Assembly (NCBI GenBank): GCA_903837135.1
Contig: CAILTK010000027.1
Location: forward strand, 124,001-188,000
Reading direction: 5' to 3'
Source: an uncultured Caulobacterales bacterium
GTDB lineage: Bacteria > Pseudomonadota > Alphaproteobacteria > Caulobacterales > Caulobacteraceae
DNA: 64,000 bases
Shown here: positions 16,885 through 26,802 of the stretch, one piece after another
How positions within the stretch are numbered: position 1 is the first letter of the stretch
Layout of the letters: each line of letters starts with the position of its first letter
The notes under the pieces: model-generated
What the model was told of the DNA's origin: nothing
Seen by the model: only the letters and a program-made list of their open reading frames with translations
Database searches by the model: none
Program-made: the position numbers and the translations under genes

Positions 16885-18486
16885 ATGGATCTGTCGGTCG
16901 TCGACCTCTCCCGTCTGCAGTTCGCGCTGACGGCGATGTATCACTTCCTGTTCGTGCCGCTGACGCTTGGCCTGTCCTTCATGCTGTTCATCATGGAGAG
17001 CCTCTATGTGATGAGCGGCCGGGAGATCTGGAAGCGGATCACCAAGTTCTGGGCCACCCTGTTCGGCATAAATTTCGTGCTCGGCGTCGCCACCGGCCTG
17101 ACCATGGAGTTCGAGTTCGGCATGAACTGGTCCTACTACTCGCACTATGTGGGCGACATCTTTGGCGCACCGCTCGCCATCGAAGGGCTCATGGCCTTTT
17201 TCCTCGAGGCGACCTTTGTCGGGCTGATGTTCTTCGGCTGGGACAAGCTGTCCAAGCCCGCCCACCTGTTCGTCACCTTCCTGACCGCCCTCGGTACGAA
17301 CCTCTCGGCCCTGTGGATCCTGGTCGCCAACGGGTGGATGCAGCATCCGGTGGGCGCGGCGTTCAATCCGCAGACCATGCGCATGGAGGTGACCGACTTT
17401 CTGGCGGTGATCCTCAACCCGGTGGCCCAGGCCAAGTTCGTACACACCGTATCGGCCGGATACCTGATCGCCGCCGCCTTCGTGTTCGGCATTTCGGCCC
17501 TGTTCATGCTGCAGGGAAAGTGGACGGCCGTGGCCAAGCGGTCGATGACCGTGGCGGCGTCGTTCGGCCTGCTGGCGGCCCTGTCGACGGTCGTGCTCGG
17601 GGACGAGTCCGGCTACACGCTGACGGACAACCAGAAAATGAAGCTTGCGGCGCTCGAGGCCGCGTGGACGCCGGAGAAGGCCCCGGCCGGCATCACCCTG
17701 TTCGGCATTCCCGACTCCGCGGCGCACACGACCCGCTACGCCGTGAAGATCCCCTGGGTGCTCGGCCTGATCGCCACGCGCAGCATCGATAAGCCAGTGG
17801 CCAGCATCTACGAGCTCGTCGCGGTGGCCGAAGATCGGATCAAGTCCGGGGTCCTCGCCTATCAGGCGGTCGAGCAGCTCAAGCTGAAGCCGGCCGATCC
17901 CGACGCCAACCGGGTGTTCGCCGAGCATGGTCGCGACCTCGGCTATGGCCTGCTGCTGAAGAAGTACGTGGCCGATCCCGCGAGCGCCGACCAGGCGACC
18001 ATAGACAAGGCCGCCTGGGACACGGTGCCGAACGTGCCGCTGATGTTCTGGTGCTTCCGCATCATGGCGTTCGCCGGCTTCTTCTTCATCGGCCTGTTCG
18101 GCGTGGCCTTCCTGATGATGGCCCTGCGCCGCCACGAGAGCCGCTGGATTCAATGGGCGGGCGTGCTGGCCCTTCCACTGCCGTGGATCGCGGTCGAACT
18201 CGGCTGGGTCCTGGCCGAGGTCGGGCGCCAGCCGTGGGCGATCGACGGCGTCCTGCCGACGTCGCTGGGCGCCTCCAGCCTCAGCCGGCCCGAGCTGTGG
18301 GCGACCATCGCCGGCTTCACCCTGATCTACGGCGCCCTCGCCGTGGTCGAGATCGGCCTGATCATCCGCACCGTGCGCCGTGGTCCCTACGCGCACACGG
18401 GCGAGCCGGCCGGCGAGCTTCCCACCCGTCTCGACACGCCGCGCGGCGGCGGCCTGGACCTGCCCGTCCCCGCGCCGGCTGAATAA
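16885..18486 (+). CDS. cydA: Cytochrome bd ubiquinol oxidase subunit I
   Basis: SRLQFALTAMYHFLFVPLTLGLSFML, GWVLAEVGRQPWAIDGVLPT; long Q-loop form. Confidence 0.95.
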   Translation: MDLSVVDLSRLQFALTAMYHFLFVPLTLGLSFMLFIMESLYVMSGREIWKRITKFWATLFGINFVLGVATGLTMEFEFGMNWSYYSHYVGDIFGAPLAIEGLMAFFLEATFVGLMFFGWDKLSKPAHLFVTFLTALGTNLSALWILVANGWMQHPVGAAFNPQTMRMEVTDFLAVILNPVAQAKFVHTVSAGYLIAAAFVFGISALFMLQGKWTAVAKRSMTVAASFGLLAALSTVVLGDESGYTLTDNQKMKLAALEAAWTPEKAPAGITLFGIPDSAAHTTRYAVKIPWVLGLIATRSIDKPVASIYELVAVAEDRIKSGVLAYQAVEQLKLKPADPDANRVFAEHGRDLGYGLLLKKYVADPASADQATIDKAAWDTVPNVPLMFWCFRIMAFAGFFFIGLFGVAFLMMALRRHESRWIQWAGVLALPLPWIAVELGWVLAEVGRQPWAIDGVLPTSLGASSLSRPELWATIAGFTLIYGALAVVEIGLIIRTVRRGPYAHTGEPAGELPTRLDTPRGGGLDLPVPAPAE

Positions 18487-18497
18487 GGATCGCACCG

Positions 18498-19646
18498 ATG
18501 GCTCTGCCTCTCGACTACATGACGCTGCGGGTCATCTGGTGGGCGCTGCTCGGCGTCCTCCTGATCGGCTTCACCCTTACCGACGGCTTCGACCTCGGCG
18601 TGGCGGCCCTCCTGCCGTTCGTCGCCCGCAACGACAACGAACGGCGAATGACGATCAACACCGTCGGCCCGACCTGGGAGGGTAACCAGGTGTGGCTGAT
18701 CCTCGGCGGCGGCGCGATCTTCGCCGCCTGGCCGTTCGTCTATGCGGTCGCCTTCTCGGGCTTCTACCTGGCCATGTTCCTGGTGCTTGCGGCGTTGATC
18801 CTGCGCCCCGTCGGCTTCAAGTACCGCTCCAAACGCCCGTCCAAGGGCTGGCGCGCCTTCTGGGACTGGGCCCTGTTCACCGGCGGCTTCGTCCCGGCCC
18901 TGGTGTTCGGCGTGGCGGTGGGCAATGTGCTCAGCGGCGCCCCGTTCAGCTTCGACAGCGATCTGCGCATCGCCTACCACGGCAATCTGCTGGGCCTGTT
19001 CACGCCCTTCACCCTGGTCTGCGGCCTGTTGTCGGTGGCGATGACCACCCTGCACGGCGCTGCCTGGCTGACCGTCAAGGCCGAGATCGGGCCGGTCCGT
19101 GATCGCGCCCGCGCCTTCGGCGACATCGCCGCCACCGGCGTCATCGTCCTGTTCGCTATCGGCTTCCTGTTCGTCCGCTTCACCGGACTCGGCTATCGCA
19201 TGGTGACCGCGCCCGATACGTCCGGGCCGTCCAATCCGCTGCACACGGCCATCATTCCTGCGCCCGGCGCCTGGCTCGACAACTTCGCCGCCTATCCCTG
19301 GATGTGGCTCGCCCCCGCGCTCGGCGTCCTCGGCGCGGTCCTGGCCATGACCGGCCTGCGGCGGGGCTGGGGCGCGGCGGCGCTCGGCGGGTCGGCCGTG
19401 TCGGCGATCGGGGTGATCTCCACGGTCGGTCTGTCGATGTTCCCGATCCTGCTGCCGAGCTCGGTCGATCGCCATTCCGGCCTGACGGTATGGAACGCCT
19501 CCTCCAGCCATACGACCCTGTTCAACATGCTGGTGGCGACGGTGATCTTCCTGCCGATCGTGCTCGCCTACACCAGCTGGGTGTTCAAGGTGCTCTGGGG
19601 GCGGAGCGATACCCGGACCATCCTGGCCAGCCCCGACTACTACTGA
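18498..19646 (+). CDS. cydB: Cytochrome bd ubiquinol oxidase subunit II
   Basis: LRVIWWALLGVLLIGFTLTDGFDLGVAALLPFVARND, TVGPTWEGNQVWLILGGGAIFAAWP. Confidence 0.95.
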   Translation: MALPLDYMTLRVIWWALLGVLLIGFTLTDGFDLGVAALLPFVARNDNERRMTINTVGPTWEGNQVWLILGGGAIFAAWPFVYAVAFSGFYLAMFLVLAALILRPVGFKYRSKRPSKGWRAFWDWALFTGGFVPALVFGVAVGNVLSGAPFSFDSDLRIAYHGNLLGLFTPFTLVCGLLSVAMTTLHGAAWLTVKAEIGPVRDRARAFGDIAATGVIVLFAIGFLFVRFTGLGYRMVTAPDTSGPSNPLHTAIIPAPGAWLDNFAAYPWMWLAPALGVLGAVLAMTGLRRGWGAAALGGSAVSAIGVISTVGLSMFPILLPSSVDRHSGLTVWNASSSHTTLFNMLVATVIFLPIVLAYTSWVFKVLWGRSDTRTILASPDYY

Positions 19647-19657
19647 GGATAGACGCC

Positions 19658-19756
19658 ATGTGGTACTTCACCTGGATCCTGGGCCTGGGTCTGGCCCTGG
19701 CCTTCGCCATCCTCAACGGTCTATGGCACGAGATGCAGCTGCCGCCGGACGAGTGA
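19658..19756 (+). CDS. cydX: Cytochrome bd oxidase small subunit CydX
   Basis: MWYFTWILGLGLALAFAILNGLWHEMQLPPDE (32 aa), 11 bp after cydB; canonical MWYFxWILG start. Confidence 0.93.
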   Translation: MWYFTWILGLGLALAFAILNGLWHEMQLPPDE

Positions 19757-19776
19757 CGCCCGCGGCATAGGCGATC

Positions 19777-21609
19777 TCAGGCGGCGCGCCGCGGCGGCGA
19801 CGTCGTCCGCGGCGCGGAATGGCGATCGGCGCCCGCCGGAGCGGCGACGTCGAACCGCCCGACCAGCCGCGAGAGGTTGGCGGCTTCGGCGTGCAGCGAT
19901 CGGGTTGCGGCGGAGGTCTGCTCCACCATGGCCGCATTCTGCTGCGTGACCCGATCCATCTGTCCCACTGCGGTGTTGATGTCCGCCAGCCCTGCGGCCT
20001 GTTCCTTCGCCACGCCCACAATGCCGCCGACGCAGGCGTTGACCTCGGCAACCTGTCCTACGATCCGCTCGAGGGCCCGGCCCGTCTGCCCGACCAGATC
20101 GACTCCCGCGCCGACGTGGACGTTGGATTTCGTGATCAGCGTCTCGATCTGCTTCGCGGCGGCGGCCGACCGCTGCGCCAGCGCCCGAACCTCCGTCGCC
20201 ACGATGGCGAAGCCGCGACCGGCGTCGCCGGCCCGGGCCGCCTCCACTCCGGCGTTCAGCGCGAGCAGGTTGGTCTGGAAGGCGATCTCGTCGATCACAT
20301 CGACAATCTCGGTGATTTCGGATGACGACGTCTGAATGCCAGACATGGCCGAAATGGCCCTGTCGACGATCTGGGCGGATTCTTCGGCGGCCTCCTTGGC
20401 AGCCGCCACGATCGCCCTGGCGTCGGCCGCGTTCTCCGCGTTCGCGCGCACGGTCGAGGTGATCTGGTCGAGGGCCGCCGCGGTCTGCTCCAACGTCGCC
20501 GCCTGCTGCTCGGTGCGCCGGGACAGGTCGTCGGTGGCGCCGGCGATCTCGCCGACACCGTCGCGGATCGTCGTCGCATTCGCGGAAATCGCCAGGATCG
20601 TCTCCTTGAGGGCGGTCACGGCCCCGTTGAAGTCCTCCTTCAGCGCCCGGTACTGTTCGGAGAATACCTGCGTGAGTTGGAACGAAAGATCCCCCCGGGC
20701 GAGCCGCGACAGGCCCGCGGCGACGGCGCCGACCACCTTGCCCAGCTCTTCGGCGGCGGCCCGGGCCGCCGCTTCGCTGCGGTCACGCTCGACCTCCGCG
20801 GCCGTTCGCGCCGCGACGGCGTCGGCCTCGAGTTCGAGCTTGCGGATCGCGGCGTCCTTGAAGCTCAGGAGCGCCTGGGCCATGTCGCCGACCTCGTCGG
20901 CGCGGTGCGCAGAGGGTATGTCGACGGAATGATCACCCTGCACCAGACGGCGCATCAGGGCGGTCATCTGCGCCACGGGCCGGCCGATCGTCATCGCCAG
21001 CAGAAGTCCCATCGCCCCGGCGATCAGGACCGAAGCCAGGCCGCCGATGAGGATGGCGGCGAGACCCACCCGAGTCGCGCGCGTGTCGTCCGCCCGGCTC
21101 TTGACCGCGCTCGCGACGGCGGCGGCGCGGATTTGACTCTGCGCGCGCCGGATCGCAGTCAGGCTCTTCACGCCGCTCAGATTGGCGGCTTCCGGGCGCC
21201 CGTCCGGCGACGCCATCAGGCTGACGACCCGGTCGCCGATCTCGCCGCGCCATTTCGCCATGGCGTCGTGAATGGCGGTGAAGCGCGCGACGTCGTCGGC
21301 CTGGCTGGCCCCGGCCCGCATGGCGTCCAAGGTCTTGTCGAAGGCGACGGCCGATTCCTGATAGGTGGCGAGGAACTTCGGCTCGCCCTTGATCACATAG
21401 CCGCGCAGGGCATTGGTCTGCTCCAGGACGTCGGTGAGCAGGGCGTCAGCCTGGCCGGCCAGGGTCAGCGCACTTTCGCTCTGGGCGCCCGCGGCGGCCA
21501 TCGTCTGAATGCTGAGATAGGTGACGCTGGAGGAGGCGATGAACCCAGCGATCAGGGCGACGAACGCGAGGTTTATCTTGCCGGCGATCTTCAGGCTGTT
21601 CAGGAACAT
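19777..21609 (-). CDS. Methyl-accepting chemotaxis protein
   Basis: N-terminal TM plus 4HB-like sensor, HAMP, and hairpin core [54 protein letters not shown]. Confidence 0.92.
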   Translation of the reverse strand: MFLNSLKIAGKINLAFVALIAGFIASSSVTYLSIQTMAAAGAQSESALTLAGQADALLTDVLEQTNALRGYVIKGEPKFLATYQESAVAFDKTLDAMRAGASQADDVARFTAIHDAMAKWRGEIGDRVVSLMASPDGRPEAANLSGVKSLTAIRRAQSQIRAAAVASAVKSRADDTRATRVGLAAILIGGLASVLIAGAMGLLLAMTIGRPVAQMTALMRRLVQGDHSVDIPSAHRADEVGDMAQALLSFKDAAIRKLELEADAVAARTAAEVERDRSEAAARAAAEELGKVVGAVAAGLSRLARGDLSFQLTQVFSEQYRALKEDFNGAVTALKETILAISANATTIRDGVGEIAGATDDLSRRTEQQAATLEQTAAALDQITSTVRANAENAADARAIVAAAKEAAEESAQIVDRAISAMSGIQTSSSEITEIVDVIDEIAFQTNLLALNAGVEAARAGDAGRGFAIVATEVRALAQRSAAAAKQIETLITKSNVHVGAGVDLVGQTGRALERIVGQVAEVNACVGGIVGVAKEQAAGLADINTAVGQMDRVTQQNAAMVEQTSAATRSLHAEAANLSRLVGRFDVAAPAGADRHSAPRTTSPPRRAA

Positions 21610-21920
21610 GGACACCGCGCTCAAGGCGAAACATTGGAACGCCGGCCGCGAAAAACACATTGGACGCAGGCCGGCGTATGCGTCCAGGAAATCCAAACCG
21701 ATACCAGCAACAACGAGCGCTGGCGGGCGATCTGATGTCGTTCAATCTATCGACAATAGACTTAACGCGCGCGATATAGCCGTATAGGTGGTTATACATA
21801 CTTTGTAGAAGTCCCTCTCGACGGCGGCAAACAAGCGCTTCGCGGACGACCGCCCCTGGCGCGACTCCACCCCCGTTGCGCGCTCGAGCCAAGCCGCCCG
21901 GCGACTTGGGCCATGGATTT

Positions 21921-21934
21921 TTGATTTCGATCAA
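21921..21934. promoter_or_regulatory. FNR/FixK-type box TTGATTTCGATCAA (both half-sites perfect)
   Basis: TTGAT-N4-ATCAA; centre 63.5 bp upstream of the ATG of the 62-aa ORF. Confidence 0.85.
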
Positions 21935-21990
21935 AGCGCGATTTGATCCGGCGCCGACACTGTTCCGGTCAATGGCGGAGAGAGAGCTCC

Positions 21991-22179
21991 ATGCAGGCTG
22001 TGGCGGAACTGATCTGTATCTGGGGAATGGCGGCGGTGGTGCTCCTCGCCCCGACCGGCATGGTCATCATGTGGGCGCTTTGCCGGAGCCCCTCCTGGAA
22101 TCCACCGAACATCGAGACGCCCAAGGCCGCCGAAGCGGTGCACGACGCCCCCAACGCGAGCACCGCCAAGGCCGCCTGA
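21991..22179 (+). CDS. Small single-TM membrane protein, function unknown
   Basis: ATG preceded by GGAGAGAGAG; MQAVAELICIWGMAAVVLLAPTGMVIMWALCRSPSWNPPNIETPKAAEAVHDAPNASTAKAA with one clear hydrophobic helix; lies behind a perfect FNR box. Confidence 0.65.
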   Translation: MQAVAELICIWGMAAVVLLAPTGMVIMWALCRSPSWNPPNIETPKAAEAVHDAPNASTAKAA

Positions 22180-22286
22180 GCAGGTCGCGGCGCAGGGGCT
22201 CCAAGCCTGCGCCGCGACCACCTGGCCGTTGCACCGACGCGTCCGAGGGCAGAGGCTGATCGCGACGGCAAAGGAGCCATCCCACC

Positions 22287-22685
22287 ATGTCGCCCCTCAC
22301 CCTCTATCTCGCGCGCGCCTTCGGTCTCTTCTGCCTCATTCTGTGCGCGATCCTGGCGTCGCGGCCAAAGGCGTCGCTGCAGATGCTCAACGCCCTCGTC
22401 GACGACCCGGGCGGGCTGCTGACGATCGGCGTGTTCACCCTGGCGGCCGGGGTCGCCTGCGTCCTCGGCCACAGCGTCTGGACCGGCGGCTATTTGCCGG
22501 TGATCGTCACCCTGCTGGGCTGGGCGATGCTGGTGAAGGGCGCGCTGGTGCTGGCGACACCCGCCAGCGGCCTGAAAGCCCTGTACGCGGCGATGCATTA
22601 TCCGCACACCTTCCGGTTTGTGATGGCTGGCGGCGCCGTGTTCGGAGCCGTGCTGACCGCGGCCGCCTTCTTCGCTCCGGTCTAG
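22287..22685 (+). CDS. Small multi-TM membrane protein, function unknown
   Basis: 132 aa, about four hydrophobic segments; ATG with upstream AAAGGAG. Confidence 0.65.
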   Translation: MSPLTLYLARAFGLFCLILCAILASRPKASLQMLNALVDDPGGLLTIGVFTLAAGVACVLGHSVWTGGYLPVIVTLLGWAMLVKGALVLATPASGLKALYAAMHYPHTFRFVMAGGAVFGAVLTAAAFFAPV

Positions 22686-22713
22686 CCTTGCCGACCCACA
22701 CGAGGCGCACGCG

Positions 22714-23346
22714 GTGATCCGCTTTGATGCACGCACGCGCGCGGCCGCCATCGCCCTGGCCGTCGTCGCCGGTTTCGTCGACGCCATCGGTTACATCGCG
22801 CTCGGAGGCTTCTTCGTCTCGTTCATGAGCGGAAACTCCACACGGCTGAGCGTCGGCCTCGTCACCGGCTCGCCGAACGCCGCCGTGGCGGCGGGACTGA
22901 TCGGCGCCTTCGTGTCGGGCGTCGTGCTGGGGTCACTGGTGGCGCGCGCCGTCGCAGCGGCGCGCGCCACCGCGGTCCTAGTCCTGGTGTCGCTGCTGCT
23001 CGGCCTCGCGGCCGCCGTATCGGCGTTGGGATTCTCCCCGTTGGCGCTCATCATCGTCGCCATCGCCATGGGCGCGGAGAACACCGTCTTCGAGCGCGAA
23101 GGTCAGACCGCGGTCGGGCTCACCTACATGACCGGCACGCTCGTTCGGCTCGGGCGACATCTGACGGCGGCCTTCACGGGCGGCGACGCCTTCGCCTGGA
23201 TCCCGGACCTCCTGCTGTGGCTCGGCCTGCTGACCGGCGCGCTCGCCGGCGCCGCGGTGTACCCGCATCTCGGGTTGCAGGCCTTGTGGATCGCCGCCGC
23301 GGCGGCCGCGGCGGTCGGTCTCGCCGTGCGCCGGAGCGCGCGCTGA
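22714..23346 (+). CDS. YoaK/DUF1275-like membrane protein
   Basis: GFVDAIGYIALGGFFVSFMSGNSTRLSVGL and ENTVFEREGQTAVGLTYMTGTLVRLG are characteristic of DUF1275. Confidence 0.85.
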   Translation: MIRFDARTRAAAIALAVVAGFVDAIGYIALGGFFVSFMSGNSTRLSVGLVTGSPNAAVAAGLIGAFVSGVVLGSLVARAVAAARATAVLVLVSLLLGLAAAVSALGFSPLALIIVAIAMGAENTVFEREGQTAVGLTYMTGTLVRLGRHLTAAFTGGDAFAWIPDLLLWLGLLTGALAGAAVYPHLGLQALWIAAAAAAAVGLAVRRSAR

Positions 23347-23443
23347 ACAGACGCCGTCCGACCGATTGACGCCCGCCGCCGTCTCGCCTACGGCGGCGGG
23401 CGGGCGTCGCGCCATCGTCCGTGTCACACGTCTGGACGACACC

Positions 23444-24025
23444 GTGGAGCCCTATTTCATCTCGACCCTGCTCGTCGGCCTGGCCGAAATGGGCGACCGC
23501 ACCCAGCTGCTCGCCATCATGCTGGCGAGCCGGTATCGGCAGCCGGCGCCGATCCTGCTCGGTATCCTCGCCGCCACGGTGTTGAACCACGCGCTGGCGG
23601 CGGTGGTGGGCTTCTACATGTCGGGGCTGCTCGCCGCCCCGTGGTTCCGATACGCGGTCGCCTTATCGTTCATCGCCATGGCGCTGTGGGCGCTGATTCC
23701 GGACAAGGCGGGCGACGAAAGCCAGCCGGCGCGGGCGGGCCTTGGCGTGTTCCTGACCACCGCCGTCTGCTTCTTCCTCGTCGAGATCGGCGACAAGACA
23801 CAAATCGCCACGGTGGCGCTCGCCGCGCGCTACCACTCGGTGCTGGCCGTGGCGGCCGGAACGACGACGGGCATGATGCTCGCCAACGTCCCCGCGGTCT
23901 TCCTGGGCCAGGCGATCACGCGGATCCTGCCGATCCGCGCGCTGCAGGTCGCCGCCGCCCTGGTCTATCTGGGTCTGGGGCTGTGGGGACTGGCGGCGGC
24001 CGCCGGATGGCTTCCGTTGCGGTGA
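23444..24025 (+). CDS. TMEM165/GDT1 (UPF0016) family cation transporter-like protein
   Basis: Two E-x-GD-(K/R)-(T/S) repeats: LAEMGDRTQLLAIML and FLVEIGDKTQIATVAL. Start uncertain (frame open from 23366). Confidence 0.88.
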   Translation: MEPYFISTLLVGLAEMGDRTQLLAIMLASRYRQPAPILLGILAATVLNHALAAVVGFYMSGLLAAPWFRYAVALSFIAMALWALIPDKAGDESQPARAGLGVFLTTAVCFFLVEIGDKTQIATVALAARYHSVLAVAAGTTTGMMLANVPAVFLGQAITRILPIRALQVAAALVYLGLGLWGLAAAAGWLPLR

Positions 24026-24082
24026 ACGGCGCTTGCCCCCGAAGGCCCTAGCGGCGAACATCGGCGCACCAGGGAGACTCCC

Positions 24083-25543
24083 ATGGCGTTCGATCGTCGA
24101 CAGCTGCTTCAAATGGCGGCCCCCGCCGCCCTCGCCGCAGCCGCTCCGCTCGCGGCCTGCGGCAGGCGACCTGCCGAGGCGCCCGCGGATCATACGATCA
24201 GGATCGCCGCCGGGACCGTTGAGCTCGCCCCCGGCGTTGCGGTCAGGACCACCACCTACAACGATCAGTTTCCAGGGCCGCTCCTGCGCCTGAGCGCCGG
24301 CCGGCCCGTCACCGTCGATGTCCGGAACGACACCGCGACGCCGGAACAGCTGCATTGGCACGGCCAGACGGTCGCCGTCGCGGTGGACGGCTCGGCGGAG
24401 GAGGGCACGCCCTTCATCCCCGCCAAGGGCGTCCGCCGGGTCACGTTCACACCCGGCCCCACTGGCCACAGGTTCTACCATAGCCACCTCCTGGCGCGCG
24501 GCGACCTGCAGGCGGGCCAGTACAGCGGACAGGTCGGACCGGTGTACATCGCCCCGACCTCCGAGCCCGGCCGCTACGATCGCGAGGTGTTCCTGACCCT
24601 GAAGGAGTTTGGCCCGACCCTGAGCCGCGGCGGGGACATGGCGATGGATTTCCTGTCCCCATCCGAGGTCGATCCCGCGCTGAAGGCGAGCGGCGAAGGG
24701 GCGATGAAGGCGTCGCTGGCCAGGGGCGTGCCGAAGGGGTTCGAAGTCGGCTACCAGTACTTCACCATCAACGGCCGCATGCTCGGCCACGGCGAGCCGA
24801 TCCGGGTCAAGGCGGGCGAACGGGTGCTGCTGCACGTACTCAACGGCAGCGCCACGGAGATCCGCAGCCTGGCGTTGCCAGGCCACAGCTTCCAGGTGGT
24901 CGCGCTGGACGGCAATCCGGTCCCCACGCCCGCCGAAACTCCGGTGCTGTGGATCGGGACGGCCGAGCGGGTCTCCGCCCTCGTGCGCATGGATCATCCG
25001 GGCGTCTGGGTGCTGGGCGACCTCGCCGACGACGACCGCGGTCACGGCATGGGAATCGTCGTCGAATACGCGGGGGCCAAGGGCGAGCCGCAGTGGGTCA
25101 AGCCGCCAAAAGCCGGGTGGGACTACACGGTCTTCGGCGACGCGGCGATCAAGGCCCACGCGCCCGATCATGTCTTCGACATGACCTTCGCCAAGGACAA
25201 TGCGGCGCTGAACGGCTTCAATCGCTGGACCATCAACGGCGCGGCGTTCTCGGACATGGCGATGAGCCCGATCCTGCGGCTCGAGCATGGTCGTCGCTAC
25301 CGCCTGCGAATGCGAAACGCGAGCGACGACATCCATCCGGTCCATCTGCATCGGCACAGCTTCGAACTCACCCGGATCGCCGGCAAGCCGACCTCGGGGG
25401 TGGTCAAGGACGTGGTGATGCTGGGCGGCTATCAGGCGATCGAGGTCGACTTCGTCGCCGACAATCCGGGCCGGACCCTGTTCCACTGCCATCAGCAACT
25501 GCACATGGATTTCGGATTCATGGCGCTGTTCGACTACGTCTAG
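24083..25543 (+). CDS. Multicopper oxidase family protein (Tat-type signal)
   Basis: Copper motifs LHWHG, YHSHLL, HPVHLHRHSF and HCHQQLHMDFGFM; N-terminal MAFDRRQLLQMAAPAAL...AACG. Confidence 0.92.
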   Translation: MAFDRRQLLQMAAPAALAAAAPLAACGRRPAEAPADHTIRIAAGTVELAPGVAVRTTTYNDQFPGPLLRLSAGRPVTVDVRNDTATPEQLHWHGQTVAVAVDGSAEEGTPFIPAKGVRRVTFTPGPTGHRFYHSHLLARGDLQAGQYSGQVGPVYIAPTSEPGRYDREVFLTLKEFGPTLSRGGDMAMDFLSPSEVDPALKASGEGAMKASLARGVPKGFEVGYQYFTINGRMLGHGEPIRVKAGERVLLHVLNGSATEIRSLALPGHSFQVVALDGNPVPTPAETPVLWIGTAERVSALVRMDHPGVWVLGDLADDDRGHGMGIVVEYAGAKGEPQWVKPPKAGWDYTVFGDAAIKAHAPDHVFDMTFAKDNAALNGFNRWTINGAAFSDMAMSPILRLEHGRRYRLRMRNASDDIHPVHLHRHSFELTRIAGKPTSGVVKDVVMLGGYQAIEVDFVADNPGRTLFHCHQQLHMDFGFMALFDYV

Positions 25544-26781
25544 TGGATTCCGCCGCCGAGGTGTCGCTGGACGATCCATCGCCGCCGCGCGGCGGCGCGC
25601 TCGAGGTCTTCGCCGTGGCCCTGCGCCTCGGGCTGACCTCGTTCGGCGGGCCGATCGCGCATCTGGGCTATTTCGAGCGCGCCTATGTCGAGCGCCGCCG
25701 CTGGCTCAGCGCCGAGGAATACGCCAGCCTGGTGGGGCTCTGCCAGCTGTTGCCCGGGCCGGCCAGCAGCCAGGTCGGCTTCCTGATCGGGCTGCGGCGC
25801 GCCGGCTGGCCGGGCGCGTTCGCCGCCTGGCTCGGGTTCACCCTGCCGTCGGCCATCCTCATGGCCCTGTTCGCCGGTCTGTCGCCGCATCTGTCGGGGC
25901 CGGACGCCGAGGCCCTGTTTCACGGTCTGAGGCTCGTGGCGGTCGCCATCGTGGCGCAGGCCGTCTGGAGCATGGGGCGGAAACTCTGCCCGGACGTTCG
26001 CCGCACGGCGATCGCCCTCGCCGCGGCGTCGCTCCTCCTGCTGGTCGCCGGACCGCTCCTGCAACTGGTCGCCCTGGCCGCCGGGGCCGCCGCCGGCGCC
26101 ATGCTCTGCCGAGCGGCGGATTTCCCGATCGCCGCGCCCGCGCTTCCGGTCGGGCGGCGCACGGCCTGGGTGGCCGCGTTCGCCTTCGCGGCCCTCCTGG
26201 TCGGCCTGCCGCTGGCGGGACGCGTTGCGCCGCACTCCCCCGTCGCGGTGATGGCGATCTTCTACAAGGCCGGAGCGCTGGTGTTCGGCGGCGGGCACGT
26301 GGTGCTGCCGCTGCTGCGCGATGCCCTGGTCCCCACCGGCTGGTTGACGGACGGCGCCTTCCTGTCGGGGTACGGGGCGGCGCAGGCGGTTCCCGGCCCC
26401 CTGTTCACCTTCGCGGCCTACCTCGGCGCAGAGCTGGCGCCGGTGGGATCGGGGCCGGGCGTCCGCGCCCTGTGGTCCGTCCTGGCGCTGGTGTTCCTGT
26501 TCCTGCCGGGTCTCCTGGCGAGCGTCGCCGGCCTGAGGCTTTGGGGCTGGTTCGGCCGGCGCGCCGCGGCGCGTGGCGCGCTGGCGGGGGTCAACGCCGC
26601 GGTGGTCGGCGTCCTCGGCGCCGCCCTCTACGATCCGATCTGGACCAGCGCGGTCCTGAGCCCGCGCGACCTCGCCGTCGCGGTGGTGAGCTTCATGCTG
26701 CTGGAGCGCTGGCGCGTCCCGCCGATCTTCATCGTCGTGTCTTGTATCGCCGCGGCGCTGGCCATGGCGCGGCTGCATTGA
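25543..26781 (+). CDS. chrA: Chromate efflux transporter (CHR family)
   Basis: GTG start overlapping the MCO stop (TAGTG); LRLGLTSFGGPIAHLGYFERAYVERRRWLSAEEYASLVGLCQLLPGPASSQ and FGGGHVVLPLL repeats typical of ChrA. Confidence 0.9.
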   Translation: MDSAAEVSLDDPSPPRGGALEVFAVALRLGLTSFGGPIAHLGYFERAYVERRRWLSAEEYASLVGLCQLLPGPASSQVGFLIGLRRAGWPGAFAAWLGFTLPSAILMALFAGLSPHLSGPDAEALFHGLRLVAVAIVAQAVWSMGRKLCPDVRRTAIALAAASLLLLVAGPLLQLVALAAGAAAGAMLCRAADFPIAAPALPVGRRTAWVAAFAFAALLVGLPLAGRVAPHSPVAVMAIFYKAGALVFGGGHVVLPLLRDALVPTGWLTDGAFLSGYGAAQAVPGPLFTFAAYLGAELAPVGSGPGVRALWSVLALVFLFLPGLLASVAGLRLWGWFGRRAAARGALAGVNAAVVGVLGAALYDPIWTSAVLSPRDLAVAVVSFMLLERWRVPPIFIVVSCIAAALAMARLH

Positions 26782-26802
26782 TAGCGGCCCGGAGTGCAAA
26801 AG

